A stretch of DNA of 64,000 bases from an uncultured bacterium (GCA_938010045.1 CALLFZ010000018.1:1-64000); one strand, 5' to 3'; counted from the stretch's first letter, positions 9,540-18,743 are shown. A program made the numbers and translations. The notes: a model not told the origin generated them from the letters alone.

Positions 9540-11344
9540 GGCTCTGCGACGTGAAGCGCCCGTTCGAGAACCGGCGCGCCGAGCTCAACACCATCGATCG
9601 CAAGCAGAGCGCTGGCCGCCCACGGTTCAGCGCCCACCAACTCCCGGCGCTCCTCCTTCGAAAGGTCCGCACGAATCCGCAACACGTCATTTCCCGAGCC
9701 CACTTGAACCAGCACCATATCCCCCGTCGTCTCGGCCTTGACGGGCCGCGAACTAAACTGCCGGCGAAAACGTGCAAAGCTGTCGTCGTCGAGGCCGTCC
9801 GCCACGTGCGCGAACACGGCGACGGAATGTCGCCCCACCGGCGGTGATCGCGAATGCACCCACGTGAAGCGCCGCGCGCCATATCGCCGGCCGTCCTCCA
9901 CGATCTCCACCTCGCCGCCGTCAGCCGCTGCTGTTCCCCAAATAAATCGGAATCCGGCCGCCACATCGCCATCGCGCAGAAACACCGCCGTGGTCGGCTC
10001 GGGCAGACGCAGAGACTCTTTCACCACGGCCGGCCCGCCGTCCGCCCCTAGGTAGAGGGGCAGATCCGCCGGCAGCACCCAGTGCGAGAACCAGCTCGTT
10101 AGATTTGTGCCGGACAACCGAAACGCCCGTGTGCCGGCCTGCGCACTGGCCAGCAGAAGCGCTGCGGGCCCCCGCTGGACACTGGCAACGAAGGGGTACA
10201 CATGGAACGCCTTGGAATGACCGCCCGGCGCCGGCTCACGCCGCACCCCGTATGGATCGCCGCGCGCGTCCATGAGAAAGGAGGCCGTCACCCGATCGAA
10301 CCCTGGGAACTGCACCACGAACACCTTGTCCATCGAATCCGGATACGCGGCGCCCGCGGTGCCGATGGCAATCCGACGGCCGATCCATTGGGCGATCGTA
10401 TGTCCCGGATGGGCGCTCCACCGCCCGCGCACCATCCGCGGCACACGGTACACAAGCGCGCTCGCCGCCGCAGAAGGGGGTACCCAACAGGCCTCGTCGA
10501 ACCACGGTGTGCGCGATGGCCGCGGGTCCTCGAACGATGGCCACCCCGCGCGGCCGGCCCAACGGTTGAGTCCGCCCAACCCGCGCAGGTAGTCGTAGTC
10601 GCGGCTATGTGGCCCCCCCAGCCGTCCAGCCGCCGCCACCCAGTGCGCGGCCGACTCAAGCCATAGAAACTCCATTCCGGCCCGCGCACGCGCCCGCGCC
10701 ACCTCGGAGGTCGAATGCCGCGCGATCAACCCCAGGTTTTCGAAGTCCACCGCGTAGTACGTCGGGCTCAGATACTCCGAAACACCGTTGCTCCATGTGT
10801 GGCGAAGCCAGCGCCCCAGCATCTCCGTGCCCTCCGCGGCGAGGTCGGCCCGCCCCAGCCTCTCGCCAAGCGCGAGGCAATTCCATGCCTTCTTAAGATA
10901 AATGTTGGAGTAGCTCGGCGCCACAGCGTGCCGACGGACGCCCTCCACAGCGTGGTCCAACGTCGCCCGCAGAATCTCGACCGCGCGGGGTGTGAGGCGA
11001 TCTCGAAAGTGCATCCAGATGAGCGAGGCGCGCTGCATCGAGAACTGCACGCAGTTGCGGTCCACCGGCGCCGGGTCTTCCCAGTACCAAGCGAAGTTTC
11101 CGTAGGTCCGCGACTCGCGGTGGCGGTCCTGTTTGCTCGCCCCCAGCTCAAGAGCGCGCTCGGTCCACTCGACCGGGGCCCCGGCCGCCACGGCCTCGAG
11201 CGCAAACGCATAGAAATCTCGCGTGCCGAACCTCGGCGCAGGGTTCGACACCGACCGCCACCACCCCGCCAAGTCGGGCGTGGCGTCGCCCGCCGCCCCC
11301 GCAAGCACGGCGCCGATCAAACCGATGGCCCCCCATCCGTGCAT
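9536..11344 (-). CDS. Exported helical-toroid protein, possible polysaccharide lyase
   Basis: A 602-residue exported protein (signal residues 1-20, ending AAGDATP). The N-terminal 300 residues are helical with Trp/Tyr-rich turns (YGNFAWYWEDPAPVDRNCVQF, NIYLKKAWNCLALGERLG, VSEYLSPTYYAVDFENLG), resembling the (alpha/alpha) toroid of heparinase-type lyases and related enzymes; the second half is strand-rich (FVVQFPGFDRVTASF, VPADLPLYLGADGG), like the beta-sheet domain that follows in those enzymes. Family assignment is inference. It is the first gene of the operon leading to the 327-residue protein and GH116, each joined by a four-base overlap. Confidence 0.65.
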   Translation of the reverse strand: MHGWGAIGLIGAVLAGAAGDATPDLAGWWRSVSNPAPRFGTRDFYAFALEAVAAGAPVEWTERALELGASKQDRHRESRTYGNFAWYWEDPAPVDRNCVQFSMQRASLIWMHFRDRLTPRAVEILRATLDHAVEGVRRHAVAPSYSNIYLKKAWNCLALGERLGRADLAAEGTEMLGRWLRHTWSNGVSEYLSPTYYAVDFENLGLIARHSTSEVARARARAGMEFLWLESAAHWVAAAGRLGGPHSRDYDYLRGLGGLNRWAGRAGWPSFEDPRPSRTPWFDEACWVPPSAAASALVYRVPRMVRGRWSAHPGHTIAQWIGRRIAIGTAGAAYPDSMDKVFVVQFPGFDRVTASFLMDARGDPYGVRREPAPGGHSKAFHVYPFVASVQRGPAALLLASAQAGTRAFRLSGTNLTSWFSHWVLPADLPLYLGADGGPAVVKESLRLPEPTTAVFLRDGDVAAGFRFIWGTAAADGGEVEIVEDGRRYGARRFTWVHSRSPPVGRHSVAVFAHVADGLDDDSFARFRRQFSSRPVKAETTGDMVLVQVGSGNDVLRIRADLSKEERRELVGAEPWAASALLAIDGVELGAPVLERALHVAEP

Positions 11345-11385
11345 GAGTCACCTCGCTGTTCTGGGCTGCGACAACCGTCCACCGC

Positions 11386-11982
11386 TCAGCGCGCAGACGG
11401 AGAGGCCGCCTCCGGCTCGAACTTCAGCGCGGCCGAATTGATGCAGTACCGCAAACCCGTCGGCGCAGGGCCGTCGGGGAACACGTGGCCCATGTGGGCG
11501 TCGCACCGCGCGCACCGAATCTCGGTCCGGATCATGCCGTGGCTCCGGTCCTCCAGCTCGCGCAAGTTCGCGCGGTGAACCGGTCGGACGAAGCTCGGCC
11601 AGCCGGTGCCGGATTCGAATTTGTCATCAGATCGGAACAGCGCCAGTCCGCAACCCACACAGCGGTATAACCCGCGCCCTTTGTGCCGATAATATTCGCC
11701 CGTGAACGCGCACTCGGTGCCGCCCTGTCGCGTAACACGATACTGTTCGGGAGTCAGCCGCCGTCGCCACTCGTCGTCACTCAGCCGCACCGCGGGCACC
11801 TTCACCAACGCGTTCGACTCCACAAGAAACACCTCGACGGTTTCTGGCATTGGATCTTTCCCATCGTTCGCCTGCGCGCCGGCGCCCCTCGCGCGGCCGG
11901 CACTCGCCACCACCAGGGTGCCCAGAGCGATCAGCAACGCCGGACCTGCGCCCGCCAGCCTCTCTCTACCTCGCATCTCCAT
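11386..11982 (-). CDS. msrB: Peptide-methionine (R)-S-oxide reductase, exported
   Basis: A 198-residue MsrB that repairs R-methionine sulfoxide in proteins. The catalytic domain carries the two zinc CxxC pairs (CVGCG and CARCD), [23 protein letters not shown] and the reactive-cysteine motif [11 protein letters not shown] near the C-terminus. An N-terminal hydrophobic stretch ([22 protein letters not shown]) indicates export, which is less common for this family and points to repair of envelope proteins. The start is uncertain: ATG at 11982 or 11976 both place the signal peptide first; the frame is open further upstream without a good signal. It lies 42 bases upstream of the start of the GH116 operon, same strand, and could be co-transcribed with it. 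Confidence 0.9.
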   Translation of the reverse strand: MEMRGRERLAGAGPALLIALGTLVVASAGRARGAGAQANDGKDPMPETVEVFLVESNALVKVPAVRLSDDEWRRRLTPEQYRVTRQGGTECAFTGEYYRHKGRGLYRCVGCGLALFRSDDKFESGTGWPSFVRPVHRANLRELEDRSHGMIRTEIRCARCDAHMGHVFPDGPAPTGLRYCINSAALKFEPEAASPSAR

Positions 11983-12390
11983 GCTCGAACTATCCGGATC
12001 GCCGCCAACTTCGTCAAGTGAGCGCGCGACGAGAAAACCGATGGCATCGGGCGAAGAGAGCGGCCAACCACGGTCGTCGGCGAGATGTGGCACGGGTTTC
12101 GTTCCCGTCGCTCCGGCGCCCTCCGCACCGCACCGCGCTGCACTCGGCACCACCCCTCGACATGCCGCGCTCACCACGCGCAGCGAAAGCATGGGCGTGA
12201 TCGCCGCCGCCGACCGCGCCCAACGCAGACCGCGGCCGTTCGACGGCCTACACATCGCCGCTCACCCCGCGCAGGTACCGAGCTCGCCGCTGTGATCCCA
12301 ATCCTATCGGCCGAGATAGAGCGGCCGCCCGACATTCGTGGTAGCAGCGCTCATAGGATCGGGCTGGAAGCCGGCCCTCCAACGGCCGCT

Positions 12391-12458
12391 GTAGTTCCGC
12401 CGGTCCCCCGGCGGAAGGAATGGGCGGAAAATCTCCGGCGGCAGAGCGCCGGAGCTAC
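12391..12458. repeat. REP-like hairpin pair in inverted orientation (BIME-like)
   Basis: The first element has GTAG at 12391-12394 followed directly by a perfect 9-bp stem, TTCCGCCGG/CCGGCGGAA, with a 4-base loop (12395-12416). The second is in the opposite orientation: an 8-bp stem CTCCGGCG/CGCCGGAG with a 6-base loop at 12433-12454, followed by CTAC (12455-12458), which is GTAG on the other strand. A conserved GTAG or GTGG at the foot of an imperfect palindrome is the known mark of REP sequences processed by RAYT (TnpA-REP) transposases, and head-to-head pairs are known as BIMEs. The same second hairpin recurs at 23.3 and 23.77 kb. Confidence 0.7.
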
Positions 12459-12479
12459 AGCAGAGCGCCGGAGCTACAG
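12442..12479. repeat. 19-bp tandem duplication of a REP half
   Basis: CAGAGCGCCGGAGCTACAG is present twice head to tail, 12442-12460 and 12461-12479. The unit is the right half of the REP-like hairpin plus its CTAC foot, so the second copy is a half-element. Confidence 0.8.
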
Positions 12480-12818
12480 CACACCTCCCTCCTCGCTCGT
12501 GTGCTCCGCGTTCCGGCCTGCGCTATACCGGTTGAGATCTCGCGTGCCCTGCGATCGCCGCGCCGTAGGATCGGAGTGGAAGGCGACTCTCAACGGCCTA
12601 ACTTTATAGCCGCGTCGAGACCTGAAGGGTCGAACACTTCGTGTCTTGGCGGCGCGGCGAGACAAACCGGGTGAATGGCTCGGCGGTCGATGGGGCCAAC
12701 GATGTTCGCCACCCTTCGCCGGCACTTTTCTTTGCTGCTCCTCCCCGCCACGCTATCGGCTCAGCGCGCCTGCTCTCGAATTGATGTGATGGCGTTGTTC
12801 CGTAGAGTTCGTTGGATC

Positions 12819-14576
12819 ATGAACGGTCCGCGAATTTTCCGGTTCACTCTCGTCCTCGAGCTAGCCACCCACGGCATCGCATCCGCCGTCCACGTCGCGC
12901 CTAGCTCTTCCGAGACTCTCGTGCGCCCACCACCCATCCGGGTCGTCTACTTCGTGCCCTCCGATGTCGAGCCGCTCTCCAACCGGGTGGAGCGCCTCGA
13001 CCGCACGCTCGAGGAGGTTCGGCGCTTCTACCGCGACGGCATGGCGGCGGCGGGGTACGGGCCGGTGACGTTCGAGTTAGAGCGGGACTCCGCTGGTCGC
13101 CTTGTGCTGCACGAGATACGCGGCCGATATCCGATGGAGGCGTACGGCCGCAACGATGCCGCCAAGGTCCGACGCGAAGTCGCGGCCGCGCTGGCATCAC
13201 GCGGTATCGATGCCGACCGTGAGTTGCTTCTGATCGTACAGGTCCTGCTGAGATGGGAGAATGGCCGCGCCATCGAGGTCGGCCCGTATGTCGGCTCCGG
13301 CGACGGGCGCTTCGGCACCGCCCATGTCTACGATGACGAGCGGCTCGATGCGGCCCTGCTCAGCTCAACCGAGCCTGGCGGCTGGTACGGCGGGCGCCCC
13401 TGCTCGATCGGTCGCTTCAACACCCACTACATCGGCGGCATCGCCCACGAGCTCGGCCACGCGTTCGGTCTGCCGCACGATTGCGAAACCGAGGCCGACC
13501 GTCGCACGCGCGGCCGCTCGCTGATGGGCGGCGGTAATCACACCTATGGCGAGGAGCGACGTGGCGAGGGTCGGGGAACGTTTCTGAGCTCGATCAGTGC
13601 CATGCAACTTCGCTTCGCGCGCCCGTTCGCGGGCGACGTGCCGAATGCCGATCGGACGGCCGTTGCGGACGTTCCAGAGATCCGCGCCGCTGTCACGAAC
13701 GAGCGGCTCGTGATCTCCGGCGTCGTCACGGGTTCTCCACCCGTGTGGGGGCTGGCCGCATGGAATGACCCAGCGTGGATCTCCGGCGATTACGATGCCG
13801 TCGGCTGGGTCGCACGCGTCGCGCCGGACGGGCGGTTCACCCTCGAAATCGGCGACCTGAAGCCGGGCCGTTATGAACTGCGGCTGCGCACGATCCACTC
13901 CAACGGACGCCGCACCACGCTCCGGCTGAACTACGCCGTCGACACGAACGGCACGCCGGATACCGCATCCATCGTCGGCTCGGTGAAACTGGCCCGCGCG
14001 GTGGCGGCGCGCGCGCGGGGCGACGCCGCCGCCGCCCGGCGACTGGCCTCCGACGTGCTGGCCGAATCGCCGCCCCAACACATCATGTGCCAGAAGGCCG
14101 CCCACCTGATCCGGCTGCTGGATCCGCCGCCACCTGGCCCCTCGCCCGCCGAGTTGCCCGAGACCGAACGGTCCGCGGAACTCTCCACGCTGGCCTTCCA
14201 CCACGCATCGGTGGGATGGGACCGCGTGATGCGCGACGAAGCGCCCGAAGGCGCCTTTATCGAAATCGGGGGTGACTTTTTCCCGCGGGGCCTCTGGGCC
14301 CACGCCAATGCGCTCCATCGCTTCGACCTCGGCGGCCGGTGGAGCCGCTTCCGCGCGCGGTACGGCCTACACGACATTGGCCACGGCTCGGTGGTCTTCG
14401 TGGTTCGCGGCGACGGGCGCGAACTCTTCCGCTCGGAGATCGTGCGGGACCATCGCGCGCGGTCGGTGGAGCTGGACGTGCGCGGACTACGAGAACTCGA
14501 GTTGATCGTCGAGGACGCAGGCGACGGTCGTTCATCCGACTGGGGTATCTGGGCCGAACCGACACTTGAACGCTGA
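12819..14576 (+). CDS. Exported metzincin-type metalloprotease with NPCBM domain
   Basis: A 585-residue exported protein. The zinc-site motif HELGHAFGLPHD is at residues 210-221 and matches the metzincin pattern HExxHxxGxxH/D, preceded by IGGIA as in that clan. About residues 300-410 are strand-rich, a helical linker follows, and the last 130 residues form an NPCBM-type carbohydrate-binding module (FHHASVGWDRVMRD, GLWAHANALHRFDL, ELDVRGLRELELIVEDAGDGRSSDW). The protein is therefore likely a glycan-targeted secreted protease acting on glycoproteins. I chose the ATG at 12819 because it begins a signal peptide (MNGPRIFRFTLVLEL); the frame remains open to 12675, which would give a poor leader. 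Confidence 0.82.
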   Translation: MNGPRIFRFTLVLELATHGIASAVHVAPSSSETLVRPPPIRVVYFVPSDVEPLSNRVERLDRTLEEVRRFYRDGMAAAGYGPVTFELERDSAGRLVLHEIRGRYPMEAYGRNDAAKVRREVAAALASRGIDADRELLLIVQVLLRWENGRAIEVGPYVGSGDGRFGTAHVYDDERLDAALLSSTEPGGWYGGRPCSIGRFNTHYIGGIAHELGHAFGLPHDCETEADRRTRGRSLMGGGNHTYGEERRGEGRGTFLSSISAMQLRFARPFAGDVPNADRTAVADVPEIRAAVTNERLVISGVVTGSPPVWGLAAWNDPAWISGDYDAVGWVARVAPDGRFTLEIGDLKPGRYELRLRTIHSNGRRTTLRLNYAVDTNGTPDTASIVGSVKLARAVAARARGDAAAARRLASDVLAESPPQHIMCQKAAHLIRLLDPPPPGPSPAELPETERSAELSTLAFHHASVGWDRVMRDEAPEGAFIEIGGDFFPRGLWAHANALHRFDLGGRWSRFRARYGLHDIGHGSVVFVVRGDGRELFRSEIVRDHRARSVELDVRGLRELELIVEDAGDGRSSDWGIWAEPTLER

Positions 14577-14661
14577 TCACGATCCTGGGACGACGCCTCG
14601 GCAGAGGCATCACCACGCTTGCCGTCATTTGCCCGCCGGACTAGGTTGAGGCGACCTTCCG

Positions 14662-17600
14662 ATGACCGAGAGCGGCCATGGGGCGTCCGCGAGGACCACC
14701 GCTGACAGCGCGGCGGCACCCGACCTGCGGCTGCCACGTTCGTTCCATTGGTTCAATGCGACGCAATTCCTCGGCGCCCTCAACGACAACCTCTTCAAGC
14801 TGCTCGTGACGTTCGCGGTGATCCGCGCGCTCGGGGAACAGGCCAGCGAGCTGGCGGCGGGCGCGGGGGGGATCTTGTTCGCCCTGCCGTTCCTGATGTT
14901 CACACCCGCCGCGGGTGTTCTCGCCGACCGCTTTAGCAAGCGCACAATCCTCGTGCTCGCAAAGGCCGCCGAAGTGGTCATCATGCTGGCCGGCGCGATC
15001 GCTCTGGCTTGGGGCCATCCCACGACTCTATTCGCGGTGCTGTTCTTGATGGCGACGCAGAGCGCGCTGTTCGGCCCGGCGAAGTACGGCATCATTCCGG
15101 AAATCGCCGACCGCCACCGCCTGTCGCGTGCGAACAGCCAGATCGTGATGGCCACGTATCTCGCGATCATCATCGGGACCTTCGCGGCGCCCGGGTCGGT
15201 CCGTCTGTTTGGCGACCGCATCGCGCCCGCCGGTTGGATATGCGTTGGGGTGGCGCTGGCAGGTTTCGCGACGTCGTTCGGCATTCCGCCGACGCCCCCC
15301 GCCGGCGTGCGACGCCGCCCCTCTTGGTTCGTTTGGAATGACGTGATCCGGCCGCTGCGGTCAGTCGCGAGCGACCGTTACTTGCTCTTGGCCATCGCAG
15401 GTCTCGCCTATTTCTCGATGATCGGCGCCTACCTTCAGTTAAACCTCATCCCCTATGGTATCCGTCACCTCGGCTGGAACGAGGTGGATAGCGGCTTCTT
15501 GTTCGTGGGCGCAGCCCTCGGAATCGGCGTCGGGGCGTGGATGGCGGGGCGGTGGTCGGGACGGAACGTCGAATTCGGCATCGTGCCGCTCGGAGCCGCC
15601 GTGCTGGCCGCAAGTGCCATCGTGATCGGTACCACGACCCGGCCAACGCTCGCCGCGGCATGCGCCGTGACCGCCGGCGTCGGAGCAGGATTGTTCGTGG
15701 TGCCGCTGGAAGCGTTCGTTCAGATGCGATGTCCGCGCGACCGACTCGGCGGCGTGCTCGCGGCCAATAACTTTCTGAGCTGGGTTGGCGTGCTGGCCGG
15801 TTCGGGCCTGCTGCTGGCCATGCACCGGTGGGCCCAACTTCCGGTGGCGCGCGGATTTCAGGCGGTCGGCGCACTCACGCTTCTGCTGACGATCATCGCG
15901 CTGACAGTCTTGCCGGATTTCGTGGTCCGATTCGTCGGGGTCTTGATCACGCGCACGATCTATCGGGTGCGCGCCATCGGACTGGACCACCTTCCGATGG
16001 AGGGTGGCGCGCTGCTGGTCGCCAATCATGTGACGTACCTCGATGCGCTTCATCTGCTCGCCGTGCAGCAGCGACGCATTCGATTCCTCATGCACCGACC
16101 GATCTACGAGCGGCATCCGCTGCGTCCGATCTTCCGGCTCATGGGGTGCATACCGATCGCGCCGGACGATCCGCCTCGCCGGCTCGCGACCGCCCTGCGC
16201 GAGGCCGGCGAGGCGCTCGATCGAGGATATCTGGTCGGCGTGTTCGCGGAAGGTTCGCTGACCCGTTCCGGCTTCATGACCGCTTTCCACCCGGGATTCG
16301 AACGCATCGTCCGCGATCGCCCCCACCCGATCATCCCGGTGTACATCGGCGGCACGTGGGGCAGCGTGTTCAGCCGATACAATCCGCGCCGACATGCTCG
16401 CGTGCCCGGCCGCTTTCCACGCCGCGTGACGGTCGTGTTCGGTTCGCCGATGCCGCCAGGCGTCAGCGCCGGGGAGGTTCGGCAAGCGGTGCAAGAGCTC
16501 TCGGTCGAGTATTTCAACGACTTGAAGCCGTTTCGCCGCCCGTTGGGCGTCGCCTGGGTCCGCGCCGCCCGCCGCAACTGGCGGCGGACCGTCATGACCG
16601 ACACCACCGGTCGTCGTCTCACGGGCGGCCGCGCGCTGATCGGCTCGATTCTCCTCGCCCGACGGCTCGCGCCGATCGTGCGAGGTGATCCCGCCGTGGG
16701 TGTGCTCCTGCCGCCGAGTGTCGGCGGTGCGCTCGCGAATCTCGCCCTTGCGCTGTTGCGCATTCCGTCGGTCAACCTCAATTTCACGGTCTCAGCCGAC
16801 ACGTTTCGATCCACGATCCGCCAGGCGGGACTGCGGAGGGTCGTCACCTCCCGCGCCGTTTTGGAGAAAATCCGGCGGCCGGCTGAGCTGCCGGACCCGT
16901 TGTACGTGGAAGACCTCCTCGGCGGCACTACCACGATCCAGCGGTGGTGGGCGGCGCTGCGGGCGATCGCGGCGCCGGCGGGCTGGCTCGGGCGGGCCCG
17001 AGGTTTTTACGCCGACGAACCTGCGACCATCATCTTTTCCTCCGGCACCACGGGCGAGCCCAAGGGCGTCGTGCTGAGCCACCACAACCTGCTCTCGAAC
17101 GTCGAGGGCCTCATGCTTGCCTTCCGCGCCCAGCACGACGAGGCACTGGCGGCCACGCTCCCGCTGTTTCACTCCTTCGGCTATACCTGCGGCATCTGGT
17201 TCCCGCTCCTGGCCGGCATTTGCGCGCACTACCATCCCAATCCGCTCGACTCCGCCCGCATCGCGCAGATGATCCGTGAAGAGCGATGCACCGCGCTGTT
17301 CGCCACGCCGACCTTCCTGCTCGGCTATCTGCGACGCGCGCAGCCCGACGACCTGCGCACCCTTCGCTGGCTCATCACCGGCGCAGAGAAGCTGCGCCCG
17401 CAGGTCGCGGACGCCTTCGAGCAGCGGTTCGGCATCCGCCCCCTCGAGGGCTACGGCACCACCGAACTCTCCCCGGTCGTGTCGCTGAGCATCCCGCACG
17501 TCGTCGACGGCGATCTGGTCGAGACCGGGTGGAAGCCCGGCAGCGTGGGGCGCCCAATCGCCGGCGTCGCGCTGCGCATTGTGGACCCCTCCACCGGCGC

Positions 17601-18120
17601 ACCTCGGCCTCCCGGCGAGGCCGGCCTGCTGCGGGTCCGCGGCCCGAACGTCATGACCGGCTATCTCGGCCGCCCGGACCTCACCGCCGACGTCCTTCGC
17701 GATGGCTGGTACAACACCGGCGACATCGCCTCGGTGGACGAGGACGGTTTCCTCTTCATCACGGACCGCCTCGCGCGCTTCAGCAAGATCGGCGGCGAGA
17801 TGGTGCCGCACATGGTGATCGAGCAAATCTATCAGAGCGCGCTCGGCGACCTGACCGAACTCGCGGTGGCGGTGACCTCCGTCGCCGACGAGCGCCGCGG
17901 CGAACGACTGATCGTGCTCTACACCGAGGCGGCCGGCGATCCCACGCGCCTGCACCTGATCATCGAGCAGTCCAACCTGCCGAATCTTTGGAAGCCTTCG
18001 CCCACCGACTACGTCCGCGTGGAACAGATCCCGGTCACCGCCACCGGCAAGCTGGACGTGCGCCAGTTGCGCCGGATTGCCGCAGAGCGCTGGCGGCCGC
18101 CCAGCGGCCCAGCCAGGTGA
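14662..18120 (+). CDS. LplT-PlsC-Aas fusion: lysophospholipid flippase, acyltransferase and acyl-ACP synthetase
   Basis: A 1152-residue three-domain membrane protein for recycling lysophospholipids. Residues about 25-420 are an MFS transporter of the LplT type (FHWFNATQFLGALNDNLFKLL, ADRFSKRTIL). Residues about 425-620 are a PlsC acyltransferase with NHVTYLD near 454 and FAEGSLTRSG. Residues about 640-1150 are an AMP-forming acyl-ACP/CoA synthetase with IIFSSGTTGEPKGVVLSHHN near 791, GYGTTELSP and NTGDIASVDEDGFLFITDR. In E. coli LplT and Aas are separate neighbouring genes; here flipping, fatty-acid activation and re-acylation are joined in one chain. The ATG at 14662 starts just before the first membrane helix. 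It lies alone between the protease and an exported-protein operon. Confidence 0.92.
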   Translation: MTESGHGASARTTADSAAAPDLRLPRSFHWFNATQFLGALNDNLFKLLVTFAVIRALGEQASELAAGAGGILFALPFLMFTPAAGVLADRFSKRTILVLAKAAEVVIMLAGAIALAWGHPTTLFAVLFLMATQSALFGPAKYGIIPEIADRHRLSRANSQIVMATYLAIIIGTFAAPGSVRLFGDRIAPAGWICVGVALAGFATSFGIPPTPPAGVRRRPSWFVWNDVIRPLRSVASDRYLLLAIAGLAYFSMIGAYLQLNLIPYGIRHLGWNEVDSGFLFVGAALGIGVGAWMAGRWSGRNVEFGIVPLGAAVLAASAIVIGTTTRPTLAAACAVTAGVGAGLFVVPLEAFVQMRCPRDRLGGVLAANNFLSWVGVLAGSGLLLAMHRWAQLPVARGFQAVGALTLLLTIIALTVLPDFVVRFVGVLITRTIYRVRAIGLDHLPMEGGALLVANHVTYLDALHLLAVQQRRIRFLMHRPIYERHPLRPIFRLMGCIPIAPDDPPRRLATALREAGEALDRGYLVGVFAEGSLTRSGFMTAFHPGFERIVRDRPHPIIPVYIGGTWGSVFSRYNPRRHARVPGRFPRRVTVVFGSPMPPGVSAGEVRQAVQELSVEYFNDLKPFRRPLGVAWVRAARRNWRRTVMTDTTGRRLTGGRALIGSILLARRLAPIVRGDPAVGVLLPPSVGGALANLALALLRIPSVNLNFTVSADTFRSTIRQAGLRRVVTSRAVLEKIRRPAELPDPLYVEDLLGGTTTIQRWWAALRAIAAPAGWLGRARGFYADEPATIIFSSGTTGEPKGVVLSHHNLLSNVEGLMLAFRAQHDEALAATLPLFHSFGYTCGIWFPLLAGICAHYHPNPLDSARIAQMIREERCTALFATPTFLLGYLRRAQPDDLRTLRWLITGAEKLRPQVADAFEQRFGIRPLEGYGTTELSPVVSLSIPHVVDGDLVETGWKPGSVGRPIAGVALRIVDPSTGAPRPPGEAGLLRVRGPNVMTGYLGRPDLTADVLRDGWYNTGDIASVDEDGFLFITDRLARFSKIGGEMVPHMVIEQIYQSALGDLTELAVAVTSVADERRGERLIVLYTEAAGDPTRLHLIIEQSNLPNLWKPSPTDYVRVEQIPVTATGKLDVRQLRRIAAERWRPPSGPAR

Positions 18121-18179
18121 CCCCCGCGCGGTTTGGAGGGCGCCCGCCCCTTGGATACGATGGCTCATGGAGAATCGCT

Positions 18180-18743
18180 ATGAAACGAACGCTCTCGTGC
18201 GCCGCGTGGCTCGCCGCCGCGCTCGCCGCGTCCTCGCCGGCGGCCGATCCATTGCCGCCCCGCGAATTCGAAGTGAAGCTGGATGGCGAACCGGTATCGG
18301 GGAAGCAGGTGGTCAGTGTTCGGTTCACTCCGATGCAAACACGTACCTACGAAATGCTAACCTTCGAGTGCGTGCTACGGCAGGAATACATGCAGACCGA
18401 CTCCGCCGGCCGTACGCGCCGACGCGTAGTCGAGCCCGCCGTGTTCACCCACCGCGAGCGCGGCGTGAAGTTCGTCGAGGCGCTCGACAAGCACATCAGC
18501 TTCTGGGTGCCGATCGCGGTGGACAAGCTGAAAGAGGCCTTCGGGGACACGCTGTTCGTCGCCAATGCGCCGGTCACGATCCGAAACGTGATCATCCGCG
18601 CGTATGACGGTGGCGAGGTGGTCTGGACCGTCGAGAGCCCGCCCGGCGCCGGACCGAAAACCCCGCCAGCTGGCGCGGCCGGCGCCGCACCGAAGCGCGA
18701 CAAGTACGGGCTGCCCGAGTATCGGGGAGGCCCCAAGCCATGA
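18180..18743 (+). CDS. Exported protein, unknown, first of a three-gene module
   Basis: A 187-residue protein with a signal peptide (MKRTLSCAAWLAAALAASSPA). The mature part begins with FEVKLDGEPVSGKQVVSVRF and has a central helix-strand region (KFVEALDKHISFWVPIAVDKLKEAFGDTLF), then a Pro/Gly/Ala-rich tail ending GLPEYRGGPKP. I do not recognise the family. A GGAG lies eight bases before the ATG at 18180. The stop overlaps the start of the coiled-coil/PEGA protein by four bases, and a third gene follows the same way, so the three are one unit. Confidence 0.75.
   Translation: MKRTLSCAAWLAAALAASSPAADPLPPREFEVKLDGEPVSGKQVVSVRFTPMQTRTYEMLTFECVLRQEYMQTDSAGRTRRRVVEPAVFTHRERGVKFVEALDKHISFWVPIAVDKLKEAFGDTLFVANAPVTIRNVIIRAYDGGEVVWTVESPPGAGPKTPPAGAAGAAPKRDKYGLPEYRGGPKP

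Larger units (their letters stand above)
12354..12598. repeat. Two diverged copies of a ~34-bp direct repeat
   Basis: The first copy spans 12354-12387 and the second 12566-12598. Both begin TAGGATCGG, share a central TGGAAG block and end CTC(C)AACGGCC. They lie 212 bases apart in the same orientation and bracket the REP-like hairpin pair, so the pair and its surroundings may have arisen from repeated insertion of one composite element. Confidence 0.6.
11983..12818. other. Gene-free, repeat-rich interval
   Basis: No gene can be supported across these 836 bases between msrB and the metalloprotease. The first 300 bases hold a short hairpin around 12094 (ACGGG-TTTCGTT-CCCGT) and otherwise nothing. 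From 12300 to 12660 the interval is made of repeats, listed separately: two REP-like hairpins in opposite orientation, a 19-bp tandem duplication and two copies of a 34-bp sequence. Promoters for the flanking divergent genes must lie here, but I cannot place them with confidence. Confidence 0.6.
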
